From contig NC_079485.1 in assembly GCF_026230105.1 (NCBI RefSeq), positions 28,501,572-28,565,571 of the forward strand: DNA of 64,000 bases. Reading direction: 5' to 3'. The stretch is from Diorhabda sublineata (lineage: Eukaryota; Arthropoda; Insecta; Coleoptera; Chrysomelidae). Under the pieces are notes generated by a model. That model was given only the letters and a program-made list of their open reading frames with translations. It was not told the DNA's origin and did not search any database. A program made the translations under genes and the position numbers. Each line of letters starts with the position of its first letter. The first letter of the stretch is position 1. Below, in pieces: positions 37,240 through 48,290 of this stretch.

Positions 37240-38260
37240 GTATATACGATGTTTGCTCGAAAATTGAAGTTGAATAATAACTTTATATTAATAAAACAGA
37301 TATTACAATATGGTATCCTTCAAAATACTCTCTCTGAGACAAGATGTACTTCTGCCAACGCCGTTTATTATATTGTTGAAAGTCTTTTCAGTTTTGATGC
37401 TGTTCAGTTGTGGTTTCGTTTCTGCCTTGAGGACTTCCAGATCTTTCAAATGCCGTAACCTAAGCACCATTTTGCATTTCGGAAATATAAAGTCACAAAG
37501 GGCTAAATCGGGTGAATAAGGCGGGAGGTCTGTCACGATTCAAAAACTGAATGAGCGACGTGTGAGCGGGCGTATTTTCGTGATTCACCTGTCCCCTTGT
37601 GCCAAGTTCAGTCGAACTTGATCCGCACGCGCTCTAAAACATCTCACAAATTCAACGTAAAAATTTCCGTTTACTCTCTGGCTCTCTGGAGATTTGAGCT
37701 TCACATCGAACTCGTAAAACCAAGATTCGTATCCAGTGATGACTCGGTTGAGGAAATCCCCTCATTCTCTGCTTCAAACCAGTCGTCACACGTCTCTCAA
37801 CAATCTTTGCTTTCTGCTCTGGAGTACGATTTCCGCACACAAGTTTTTCATTCCAAATTTTTTGTCAGAATTTCGTGAACGATTGTTTCGGGGATTAACA
37901 GCTCGTCAACTATCATCCCAACTGTCAATTTACGGTCTTTAAGAATACAAGTTTGCATTAGAATATTTTTACCAGAACTCTATGTCGAAGGGCGTCCTAG
38001 GCGAGCCTCCTTTCATCTATTTTCGGCCTTCCCGCAACCTTTTTAACCACTTTTTCACGGTTGGTTCCTTCAGAGAATTGTCTGCGTAAATTTTTTTCAA
38101 ACATTCACGACAATTTTTGCACAGCTTTGTATGAAACGTGATATTGATGTGCTGTCCCTCAATTAAGGAGAGCTCTCTGCTGACGGCAGGTGAAAAAGAG
38201 TAACAAGTAGCCGCTCACTCTTACTTACATGCAGAGCGCTCTAATGCAGCAGTGAAACCT
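37240..38260 (-). pseudogene. Mariner element, broken transposase
   Basis: The minus strand carries, in order, PEQKAKIVER near 37,810, a SHHWIRILVLRVRCEAQISR relic (about 37,700-37,750) of the ITGDExWxxxYDPETKRQS block, and MTDLPPYSPDLALCDFIFPK (37,477-37,536) followed by KCKMVLRLRHLKDLEVLKAE. This matches the DLAPCDFFLFPKLKxxLKGxRFxxIEEIxxxS block of mariner-like proteins. The C-terminal LKDFQ..W block is partly lost. Stops and frame changes occur between blocks. Confidence 0.8.
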
Positions 38261-38545
38261 GTAAAATAAAGTTATTATTAAACTTTAATACGTATTCTCC
38301 AATATATGGATTTCTGTTAGTATGTATCACTTATTTGGTATCAATATAGTTGAATCTTACTCTGAAATTTCGTATTCTACATCAACGTTCACAATTATAT
38401 TATCTGATCCTTCGAGCTGGACGCGAAACAGCGACCTATGCCAGGCTCGAAAGATCAGTCATTGTGATCCTTGGTATAATAATAGAAAAAATCATCAATG
38501 TTTCAGAAATTCCAGTAATTTTTTCGTTAGACAACTGTGCTTATA
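38261..38545. other. No gene recognised
   Basis: Spacer between the mariner and the TTAA-flanked element. Two overlapping plus-strand frames (38,322-38,616) show no motif. Confidence 0.3.
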
Positions 38546-38549
38546 TTAA

Positions 38550-39719
38550 CCCATTAATGCCCAACACTCTTTTTTCAAAATCTTTTTTAATTGATATTGT
38601 TTCAAAATGGTATTGAATAAATAAATCATCATCAATGGAGTTACGTCCAAGCATCCAAAGTTGCTTATGATCATTTAAGGAGTAATTACTACCAAACAAT
38701 TCAGGATTTAAATCAGATAATGATATCAAATAGTCTTGAAATTTATTTTTAAAAATCTACAGTCTGAATTAAAATTTTTTTTAATATATTTCTGAAAGTG
38801 TTTCTCCTAAAGTCAAAAATCTATATTTTTTTTAGTTGTTGGTACCAATAAAACGTTTCCGGTGGAGTGAAACATTTCATTATATTTAATTTCATTTTTC
38901 ACTATTAATTGATCTAACCAATCCAAACCAAGCTGAAATCTCCCTGTATAAGCTAGGTGTGGCTCATGACCTATATGTGGGTATGAATTGGTCGATCAAA
39001 ACGATTCCTCCTATATGAACTAGAGTCATTTGAATATAGATTCTTTTAGAATACCCATTCGCGGATTTTGGGGCCCTACACACAATTATCAAAACTGAAA
39101 CGACATTATTGTTATTTCATTGGAACATTCAATTTCCCGTTGGAAATCATTTGACATATACCCCATTCTTCTAAAGAAAATTGATGTTTATATCATGTAG
39201 AGGTAGTTTTTTATAATTTACTTTATTTTCACGTAATGTCCCTATTCCCACATGACTTTTTTGTTAAGTTGATAAAAGTTATATTCTCAATTTCGAAAAT
39301 ATATTTTTTTTCACACATTTTCGTTGTAAAATTCAATTCAGATTGTATATAATAAAGATATAGCAAAATACGAAAAAGTTTTTCAGTTTTTCCTGAAAAA
39401 AAGCAGCAAATTTAGTTGCTTCAAAATTTGAACATAATTTTTTGACCATAGTAAAAGAAAGGAATCGTAAGTATGTGAATAATAGCTCTGTTAGATGAAA
39501 TAAACTTTGCTTTTTCTATAATGAAATCAAGCAGGTAACTGACAAAAAAAAGTTACCCAAAATAAATTCTTTCGCTATGAGTCACATGATACTGTCAACT
39601 AAACCATCTATTGATTTTTTCCTTCATCCTTTTAACGTTTTTCTTAAAACTGAAAATTTTCTATTTTTAGAAAATTCTGAATTGTCATGCAACTTTAGTT
39701 TCTGTTGGTCACTAATGGG
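38550..39719. mobile_element. piggyBac-like element or MITE, TTAA-flanked
   Basis: TTAA occurs at 38,546-38,549 and 39,720-39,723. Just inside, the ends are inverted: CCCATTAATGCCCAACA on the left and, on the minus strand, CCCATTAGTGACCAACA on the right (15 of 17 identical). A TTAA target duplication and ends starting CCC are the hallmarks of the piggyBac superfamily. A minus-strand frame at 38,541-38,729 resembles the acidic N-terminal part of a transposase only loosely. No complete transposase is present. Confidence 0.75.
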
Positions 39720-39854
39720 TTAAGAAAATTTAGAACTTAATATTCAATAGTACCCCATTTTTTTACTGATCGTTAGGTATTGACATTAACAATTGGTTAA
39801 GTAGGAGTCAATCTGAAGAAATGCGAGTGAATCATTTTTTTGTAAAACTTTTAA

Positions 39855-40629
39855 GGGGCAACAAGACTGTAAGCCTGATTTTTGATGATCATTTTTGGAA
39901 TTTTTTTTCAAAAAAACTTTATATCAGATACAAAATCTAATTAGATGACTTTATTATATATGTTTTGAAGTAATTAAATTAATTTTTACAGAGTGTTCAA
40001 AAACAAAATGGCGTCAATACAGAGCTATAAGCATAAGAGGAATTTTCAGAGAAGCTCCACTACAACCAACTTTTCGTCGTAGTTTTTTCTTAATGTTTGA
40101 ATTCAAAGCAAGAGAAGTACGTAGTGGTTTCAAAAACTATCAAAATTTAAGAAAATGGCGGAAGTTCAAAAAAAATTTTTCGTAAAAAAAAAATAATGAA
40201 AAATCGGTCATATAACAGAAAGTTTTCAATTTATTATTAAAATCCTACATAGTTTGGTAGAACTAGAAGTTTTGGATCAAAATTGGCTGATTGTGGTGGT
40301 AGTGTTAAAAAATTTATTTCGAGAAAAACGCGCTTAAAGTTTGAAAACGGGACGACAAGCATCAAACTGACGCTTCATAATCTCACTAGTACCACTCATA
40401 GTTAGCCGTGTCTACTATTTACTAGTAGAAATAGTCGCTAAGGGATAGCCGAGGCGGGTAATCGATAGACGCGCCGCGTTCACCCGATCGCGCAGTATAC
40501 CTAGCGCCCGATTCTCATAACTAAGAGAAAAATCTTTTTTTCGAAAAATTATTCGAGGGCGTCATTTTTAACATAATTTACTATTTTAGTTAAAAAAAAG
40601 ATATTGACATTTTACAGTGGTGTTACCCC
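39855..40629. mobile_element. Second TTAA-flanked element (MITE)
   Basis: TTAA lies at 39,851-39,854 and 40,630-40,633. The inverted ends are GGGGCAACAAGACTGTAA on the left and GGGGTAACACCACTGTAA on the right (minus strand). The 775-bp interior has no coding motif. It lies only 131 bp from the first TTAA-flanked element, but its terminal sequence differs, so it belongs to a different family. Confidence 0.75.
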
Positions 40630-40960
40630 TTAAATATAATCTTGTACCCGCTATATTTTTATTATACTGGAGCTTTCTGTTATTTTATTCCATTGAAGAT
40701 TTTTTTCATATTTTACAATATAGTGCAAGCGTCAGTAGTGAATCGTTGGCGTTTTATGATTCATGTAATTTGATAGTTTACTGATTTCGTTCATATCTGC
40801 GGCTATTTCTATTCTAGTTAATCTGTTAAGAAAAATGTTTGATAAAATAAGAATAATAGATGGTACATAGTGTGGTTATCACATGGTAATATTGTTTAGT
40901 TTTTTTGAATGTCTTTAGCCATCAGATGAATCTATATGTTTATATTAAAGGCACTATTCA

Positions 40961-41800
40961 CTCAATTACACTGTCTGGTCTTTCGAGCTTTTCATACCCA
41001 GCGGACGGACCAGACAGTGTAATTGTGAGTAATTGCGTAATTTTAGTTATAGTGTGCTTAGTATCAATATCGCCGACGGTTCCAGAAATTCCAATTTACT
41101 ACGTTTAATCATACATATGTGTAAATAACTGGAATTTCTACTTGATTTCAAAGTACTATGGCGAAAATATGGATTCCGTGTTATGAACTGATAATAAAAT
41201 ACGCTTTCCACTAAATAAAACGGATGTTATTCACTGATTATAAGCTGAAATTTCTTTATATTCAAGATGAAATTCAATAACTATTTGAATATGAATTATT
41301 AAAGTGTAACATTTACATATTTTTATTGGTGAATAATTTTGCTATAATAATTTTTGAAATGTTTATAAGTTTAAATTATAAATAATGTCACTGTGGTATC
41401 CACACTGTCAAGTTGGAATTTCTGGAATCGTTGGTGATATTCATACTGAACACACTGCTTACACTACAACTACAATTGCGTTTCGATAATCGTCTTCTGA
41501 GAGTGAAGGTAAATTTAAACATAATAACTTTACTGATAGGGATAAAGGGTCAATTCTGTACAGCCCACTCTATAGTTTAGTAGTATAAATGTGCAGATTT
41601 CCGCCAGAGGTTTTCCCGCTGGAATTAATTTTCGTGGGAGGTTTGCTGGTGGGAAAATTCAATTTAAATCAGGTAAGTCAAGTAATTAGTTTTTAGTTTA
41701 CCTTCAGTTTCTGAAGACGATAACTTGGTTATCGAAACGCGCGTCAGACCGTGTAATTGTGAGTGTTAATGTAATGTGTTCAGTATGTATCCACACTGTG
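40961..41800. repeat. Cluster of inverted copies of one repeat with a hammerhead-like hairpin
   Basis: The same repeat occurs at least three times in alternating orientation. A palindrome is formed by 40,961-40,980 and 41,008-41,028 (arms around ACACTGTCTGGTC). A plus copy continues to the phrase TTCCAGAAATTCCAA at about 41,080. A minus copy runs about 41,410-41,520 (TTGGAATTTCTGGAA, then GTTTCGATAATCGTCTTCTG). A plus copy starts at about 41,690 (CTTCAGTTTCTGAAGACGAT) and runs to GTGTTCAGTATG near 41,790. Such repeats occur in many copies in insect genomes and are compatible with Penelope-like element ends, though no Penelope reverse transcriptase is present. Confidence 0.65.
41711..41749 (+). 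ncRNA. Hammerhead-ribozyme-like motif (type I, minimal)
   Basis: CTGAAGA (fits the CUGANGA core) is followed by a 6-7 bp hairpin (CGATAAC, loop TTG, GTTATCG), then GAAAC, a short self-pairing ACGCGCGT and C. GTTT before and AGAC after can pair as stem I. This is the order of a minimal type I hammerhead. One deviation is visible: the C after the core pairs with the G needed for the GAA core, so either that base bulges or the core is imperfect. A decayed minus-strand copy lies at about 41,472-41,510. Self-cleavage is uncertain. Confidence 0.45.
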
Positions 41801-42926
41801 TATTGGTCTAATAGCCATTTCGTCTTATATATCATTTAAAGGCTCAAAAAGATGGTATCTGTCAATTCCCACTAATGAAAAAGCTAATGGAAATTTTAAT
41901 AAAATTGGTTCTTATATTGAATTAGTTGTTTTATTGTGTTGTTTGTACAATAAATATTTAATATTTAATTTTTTAGAGCGGAAACTATTCAATAATGATG
42001 AAATAATATTGTATAGTGTCTGTAACTAGTTTTCACCATTGAGAAAATAGTGAACAAAACTCATGGATACAATTGAAAAATAAACGTTTCCTCATTGAAA
42101 GTGGAAATTGATTTTCACATTTGGTATTTAGTGGAATAATGGTAATGAATATATAAATTCATGGCAATATTTGTACGTTTTCCTCTCAGTCAAAATTTAT
42201 TTATCAGTTGAAAAATTCTTAGCTCCATATCAAATTGAACATTTTAGGCTCAACGTTGTAGAGTTCAAATAAAAGCTTTGTATATAAAAGTTTTATATAT
42301 TTTTAAAAGTTAACTTATATTTCAATTAAAATAAAATAAAATTTTTTTACGTGCACAAATTTTTATTAAAATGATTGGCAGTAGCTGTACAACACTCTTG
42401 TAAAACACAAAATTATTAAATGTAAATTAGTATTGCAAAACCGGGCTACAAGTTTCAAATATTTTGGCCCTTTTATCATTTTTATCACGGTTATTCTAAA
42501 ATATACAATTTTAATATATTTTGTGTTAGAAAATTAACTAAATTTGAACAAATGATATGTGGTGGTCGTTTGTGTGTATTGAAAAAAAAAATGGACGTAT
42601 TGTTTGATGAAAGATTTTGTAATATTTGTAGAAATCAGTAATAAATACATTTAAGGTGCTTACGACGTCTAAGTAAGGATAAAACTAGACCAAGAAACAA
42701 ATTTTTTGAAAATATTGATTGTATTTGTTACCAAAATTTTAAATTCATTAATCCAATGGAAAAAAAGATCAAATAATTGAATTTTTATCCTAAATGCTCA
42801 AAATATACCGTTTTGTTTACCAACTCCAATTACCAGAGTTTTCATTTGTTTTTATCTTAATGTTTTGAAGACTTTAGATTTAGAATAGTTATTTATGTGC
42901 TCATTTAGTTATACAGAATAAATTCC
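41801..42926. other. No gene recognised
   Basis: Highly AT-rich spacer with no supported feature. Confidence 0.4.
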
Positions 42927-44139
42927 ATTACCATTCAAAAGTTGCAGCTTGTTACGTAATTATCATCTTTAGTACGCGCATGTAGCTTTAAGTAGAAAAG
43001 AACATTGAAATTGAAAAAAAAATTAAATTTGTTTAAAATATATTTCTACACCTTTTTTTCTGTCCAATTGGAATAGAACTACGATATGTAATGGGTGTTC
43101 GATGAAAAATAAGCGTTTTATGTTTTTTATATTATCCTTAGGCCTGAAATAGTGCAAAATCAGCCATAATTTGATATTTCAACTAAATTTTATAAATAAA
43201 CTAAAATTTCATTTGAAATACCTTGGCATGGTCAAAATGTTGTTCTTCATTCCTTTTTTATCGTGACCGGATTGTTGTACATGTTTTTCTTCTAATTAAA
43301 AGATAGTAAATTTGTGTGCAGCTCTTACCGCACTTTGGGTATGGCAAAGGAAATTTCATCAACTCTAACTCAGGCTAAACTTTGTTACAAATTAGTTGTT
43401 CTAAACTCTCATTTGACACATTGTTCAATGCTAGAGGAAGTGAAAGTTTGCATTGAGACTAGTCAATAAAGTTCAATATAATCTGAAGCAGCAAAATTTA
43501 TGTGACAAGTATCTTAAGTACCTCGGAAGGTGTCAATTCGGATATTTATAACCTTAGTGTCCTATTTGCACAAGTCAATCACCTAGAATAACTAAGGGAC
43601 CAGAATCTTTAACAGCGACATCTGAAGGACACTCCTGTTTTCACTGCTTGATAAAGGTCGAGAAGTATTGTTGGTCCTTACTTAAGTTAATTTTGGATAC
43701 GGTAATATCTTCACCTGTGATCATTTCAAAATCAGCAACTGAACGTTTTTCACAGTCCACCAAAAGTTTGCCAATTTTTCCTGAGAAGCTTGTTGGCCCA
43801 TCTACACTTTCAAACACATGTCTTGAAGGAAGTTCATTGAAGTGAAGAAAGCCAATGAACCATTGTACTGGGGGGCCAAGTTTAATCTCGATATTACGTA
43901 TAACACCATTTAAAACATATTTAGGAATTGTTGGCATTAATATTTTGAAGAACATATGTTACAGAATGTTTTCTTATTACCATTGGACAAACAAAAATTT
44001 AGAAATAAATTTGAAGCAATTTAAATTTTTAATTTAATTTTTTGTTCAAACTTTAAGCTACATGCGCGAACTAAAGATGATAATTTAGATTATTTTTACC
44101 GAATTCTACGTAAAAAATGCAACTTTTGAATAGTAATGG
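42927..44139 (-). mobile_element. Inverted-repeat-flanked element of unknown family
   Basis: The left arm (about 42,927-42,994) and right arm (about 44,051-44,139) are inverted copies sharing blocks such as AGCTACATGCGCG, ACTAAAGATGATAATT, GCAACTTTTGAAT and GTAATGG. The right arm has a 22-bp insertion. Between them lies a minus-strand fragment of a protein family seen repeatedly in insect genomes. The layout of long imperfect inverted repeats around a decayed gene suggests a DNA transposon. No target duplication was identified. Confidence 0.55.
43641..43955 (-). pseudogene. Fragment of an uncharacterised multi-copy insect protein
   Basis: The 104-codon open frame contains PPVQWFIGFLHFNELPSRHV followed by FESVDGPTSFSGKIGKLLVDCEK and DFEMI. 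I recall a widespread uncharacterised insect family with PPVPWFIGFLHFNELPLRHLF...GxxSFSGPIGKxLxxCExxPxVxFExI near its C-terminal half. The catalytic or folding role of this family is not known to me. The upstream part of the protein is not readable here, so this is a remnant, possibly of a transposase, given the flanking inverted repeats. Confidence 0.5.
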
Positions 44140-44167
44140 GATTTTAAAACCCCAAAATATTTTTTTC

Positions 44168-44604
44168 GAACCATCCTACTCCAGAATTATGTACTGATAG
44201 TAAGATCAGAAATAATGCTTTACGTATACGTTGTTCTAAAAAAGTGAATTGAAACTTTTTCTCCAAATCAAACGATTTTGATCATTTTAGTATAAATTTG
44301 GAGTATTGTAAAGGGTTGTTAATCACATTTCTAGAAATTATCTTAAAAATTGTTTCTTTAGATTTTGCAATAAAGCATTCTGTTATATTCCCAGATTTTG
44401 CTTTATTTAAATTGGAAAGTATTTGTATTTTACTATAATAGAAAATGTGACAAAATCCTCCAAATCTACCCTGAATTAGTATGAGATAGGTAGGTGGTGA
44501 CATGAAATCAATTATCATAGTTTTTCATGTGCCCAAAATTTAAATTTGTAATTAAAATATTTTTTTCATATTACCTATGTACATAATTCTGGACCACCTT
44601 GTAA
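44168..44604. mobile_element. MITE with CCAGAATTATGTAC ends
   Basis: Inverted copies of CCAGAATTATGTAC occur at 44,181-44,194 (plus) and at about 44,578-44,592 (minus), with partial similarity extending outward (CATCCTACT against AAGGTGGT). The ends resemble those of mariner/Tc1-derived MITEs. There is no coding sequence inside apart from a spurious minus-strand frame (44,282-44,518). Confidence 0.55.
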
Positions 44605-44960
44605 CTTTGAATACGCTAAATTTTATAATGTATCTAAAAACGGTTTAAAACGAATTTTATGTTTACTAGGTTGAGTTAAAAAATATTTTTTTACAAGTCA
44701 CACGAAAAAAATTGCTAGACTACAAAAAATTCACCAAGTATGAGATCTTCATTTTAATAGGAATATTTTCCATATCGCAGTTTTTTATTTTTGTCTTACT
44801 AAAGTAAAAAAAGTTTATACTAGTCATTAATTGATTGTACAGAAAAATATTCTTGTAGAATTCTTAATAATTCGACAATAAATAAATATATGTTTAAATT
44901 TAGAGTTCATAGAAAAATTTTATTGAGTACAGGCGAATTGATCCTTTGATTTTCTCGGCT

Positions 44961-45774
44961 ACATTAGGGTGGGCTAAAAAAAACTTTCTAAGCTACTACG
45001 AAAATATCTTTCGAGATGACGAAAAAAAAATTCTGGTATAGTTTGAGTATTTAATATCAATAATTAGTGTCTTATTGTGATTTTTGGTTTCCCATTTAAA
45101 TTACACAATTTTTGTTCTAAATATTAATGTATTTCAACGAATTATTGTGTAGTAAAAAGAAATAGATATTTTTGTAGGAAATTAAATGACCTACAAAAAA
45201 GGTCTGAAATAGTTTTTCGCTAAGTCAACTCGGTTAAATTGCAGTTGAAGTTCAACCTAAAATAATATATGACTTTCACAATCTTTTGTAATGCCCTACA
45301 AAAAATGTATTAAAAACATATTTTTCGAGATTTTTCTCATTTTTACTTTTTACAAATTTATTTATACAAACTTATGTTATATACCACGTTTCGAATGAAA
45401 GCGTCGAAAACTGATTTCAAATAACAAATTAAAATCTTTACAGCGTTTCCGACTATATTAAAATTAGTTGAAATAAGTTTTTCTCAAACAGTTTGGGAAG
45501 AAAAAATTAGAAAAATCACGAAAAATATGTTGTTTTATGTTTTTAAGACACAAGGAAAAATATAAGATATTTTTTTTGTAGAACATTAAATTTCCTACAA
45601 AATTCTTCAAGAATATTTTTCTGTATAATCGATTAATGATGATGTATTAATTGTTTCTGATGCGGAGGATCATTTTATGAAATTTACAATTAAGGGCATA
45701 TTTTGGTGATAATTTTTCTAACCAATTTTTTATATCAGTACAAAATAATTGAATTTTTTAACCCACCCTAATGT
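44961..45774. mobile_element. MITE with ACATTAGGGTGGG ends
   Basis: The 13-bp sequence ACATTAGGGTGGG at 44,961 is repeated exactly in inverse at 45,762-45,774, with further similarity inward (CTAAAAAAAAC against TTAAAAAATTC). The TA next to the GGGTGGG core suits a mariner/Tc1 target duplication. A second inverted pair around AGAAAAATATTCTTG (about 44,840 and 45,610) is partly inside. The roughly 800-bp interior has no coding motif. Confidence 0.65.
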
Positions 45775-46829
45775 CTACAGAGCATTTCTTGACATTTCCA
45801 ATTCCTATTACTATTTTGAAAATGACCATTAGAATTTTCAAATAATTATATGAAAGTTTTGTACTTACCTTTGTGTAATTGTAAAGTTGTTACCAATTTT
45901 GTTGCCATTTATGTTAAGATGGTTTCTTGTTGGTTGTATATTATCATGTTTTGGATATATTTACAAATTCATCACTAGATGTATTAATAAACAATTCATT
46001 TTTAATTATTTTAAAAATTTCATTTGTTTATTAAATTTTTGGTTAATTATTACATAAATCTAGCGAATCATTTATAAAGAATAACTCGAAAATCCATAAA
46101 ATGGTTGTAGTTACTTTAAATTTTTTAAGGGTGAAACAAATAAATGAAAGATGTAGAAAAATTAGACCTTGGACGAATAAAAACTTGCAGGATTATTGAA
46201 AATTGACTTCTATTCAATCATTTATGTGAATTTATTAATTCGTATTACTAAATTAGCTGCCGAAATTTATATTATCTTCTAATTCTATTAATTTATCACT
46301 CAATTGCAAGTTAAACAAATAGTTAATAAAATTGATGAATCTTATTATTTTCAAAACAGGTAGCTATTTTTTTATTTTTCCAAAATATTCACTATTTCAA
46401 ATTTTGACATTTCCAAAATTGTCTTCCAAGAATATTTCGTTGTACAGTTTTCGTTCTAATAATTATTTATTAGGATTGAAATATGATTGCTAAAACTCGA
46501 CAGGTATTTTATGGTTTTCTCGAAGATTATCACAATGTAATAACCTGATACCAAACTTTGTATCCATTTGATAAAAAAGTGAAGTAGATTAACGAGGAGA
46601 AATGATGTTCACTTAAAAATATTAAAAATCAAAATTAAGAAATGTAACAGTCTTAAACTATCGAGTAATCAACAAAAATAACAAAAACCTATATCTTTGA
46701 CCTACTAGTAGTGGAGGAACATTAAAAAAAACAGGTTTGAGCGTCCCTAACTTTGTGTAATGCCGCTTTGGGTTAGGAGTAATCACGGTCTAACATGTTT
46801 TCTATGGAATGTAATTATTATTGAACACA
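45775..46829. other. No gene recognised
   Basis: Very AT-rich spacer with no motif seen. Confidence 0.4.
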
Positions 46830-48010
46830 TGAATCACAGTTGTATGCGTTTGGCGAATCCCACCCAGAACAAATAGTTTGAGCCTACAGTCCGCAGATGG
46901 TGCAGCGATACCACAACTCATTATTTTTTCCGAATTCCTCGCAAATAATACATTTTTTATAATTTTCATCGTCTACATGCATTTTATCATCGCAAAGGTG
47001 CTCTTCATCTCCACTCTTTGAAGAACTTTCTCGTCAAATTTTTCTCTTGTATGATTTTTGTTTCTTCTTTTCTATGTCAACTTTCTTTGGTTTTGATTTA
47101 TCATCTTTACCGGTCTTCTTGAGTTTCGCCGTTTTTTATAATCTTTGTCCTCTAAAAGAACTTTCATACAAGTCGCAGCTTTGACCTGGCTTAGAAGTTG
47201 GTGTCTTTGCTATAGAAGCCAAGGATACCGTAGTTTTTTGCTTATCATCAACAAGTTCTTCGTTATCCTTATTTTATGGACCTGCCAGAGGAGATGTATG
47301 TCCTGAAATTATGTCCATACCATCAGACGGCGCAACTTCAAATTTCTGGACATTTCGGTCTTGATTTTCTATTATTAGTGACGCTGCCAGAAAATGTTGA
47401 TCAGTAAAAAATTCGGGTTCAATGGGTAAATTCCTTCGATCAAAATTGTTTTTGATATTGTTGAGCTGAGCATACTGCTAAACGCCGATCTGCGACATTA
47501 AGTCCGTGGTAAAGCAAACCCAGCAACTCAACTTATAGCTATTTCATTTTTTGCTGTTGGGTGAAAACTGGCTTACGACCTAGTATTGGGTTGTTCGCTT
47601 TCATTTTTTTAGTCGATGTCTCAAGGTATTAAATGAAATGTTATATTGTATTAAGGCTTTTTTTTTGGACGTACGTCCTTCAATCGCAGTTTTAGCAGAC
47701 AGAAGGTTTTCTTCGGTCCAAGCTGCTTTAGCGGTGGTCCTTTGACGATTTCTTGGCATATCTATAACAATACAAAAATGAGTCATAACGGGGTAATGGC
47801 GTTCAGCTGAGCCGTCGTTTCGTAAATAATTTGAAAATAAAAAATCCATACACGCTTATTGAAAATTGATTTCATTATGACAAAATTGGATAGATTTACT
47901 GTCAGAAAGTAAAACTAATAACTAAATAACAATCATAGTTCTTAACTTACAAACACCACGTAACCAAAAATTATAACAGCTCGGCCGCAAACAAAGAAAC
48001 GCACTTCACG
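46830..48010 (-). pseudogene. pogo-like transposon gene lacking its DDE core
   Basis: On the minus strand, an ATG at about 47,760 starts MPRNRQRTTAKAAWTEENLL, then SAKTAIEGRTSKKKALIQYN and SFNTLRHRLKK, which is the Psq/CENP-B-type N-terminal HTH of pogo-like transposases. About 700 bp further on, at 46,830-46,980, the frame reads CIICEEFGKNNELWYRCTIC and CSGWDSPNAYNCDSC, the cysteine-rich tail found in some insect pogo-like proteins. The catalytic DDE region that should separate them is missing, replaced by a decayed lysine-rich stretch. A donor GTAAGTTAAG (at 47,950, minus) and an acceptor ending TTGTTATAG (at 47,762) suggest a 5' intron just before the start codon. Confidence 0.75.
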
Positions 48011-48290
48011 GACCGCTTGCAATCGCTGTCTATTAGAGGCCCCCGCGCGCGTCACTCGCAGTTTCGTGTTCCTACGTTGAATTTTGTCAAGAGTTACAGA
48101 GGTGAGCACCATTACCCAGTGAACGTCATTCTCCCTCGTTACCGATACTTATATTATCCAGATAGATCACGTGCATTCCATTGAGCATTCACGGCGCCTG
48201 AAATACTATTTTGGGCGTTCCACGAAGCGACTGACTACGATCGTTGTGGTCATGACTAACGTTCACGACGACCCTTGTCAAGAGATGGGT
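47960..48290. promoter_or_regulatory. CpG-rich patch, possible promoter region
   Basis: This patch (for example CCCCGCGCGCGTCACTCGCA near 48,041) is far richer in CpG than its flanks. It adjoins the 5' end of the pogo-like gene on the minus strand, and on the plus strand contains a donor-like GAGGTGAGC at about 48,100. It could be the promoter of the pogo-like element or an unrelated host promoter. No downstream plus-strand exon was recognised. Confidence 0.3.
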
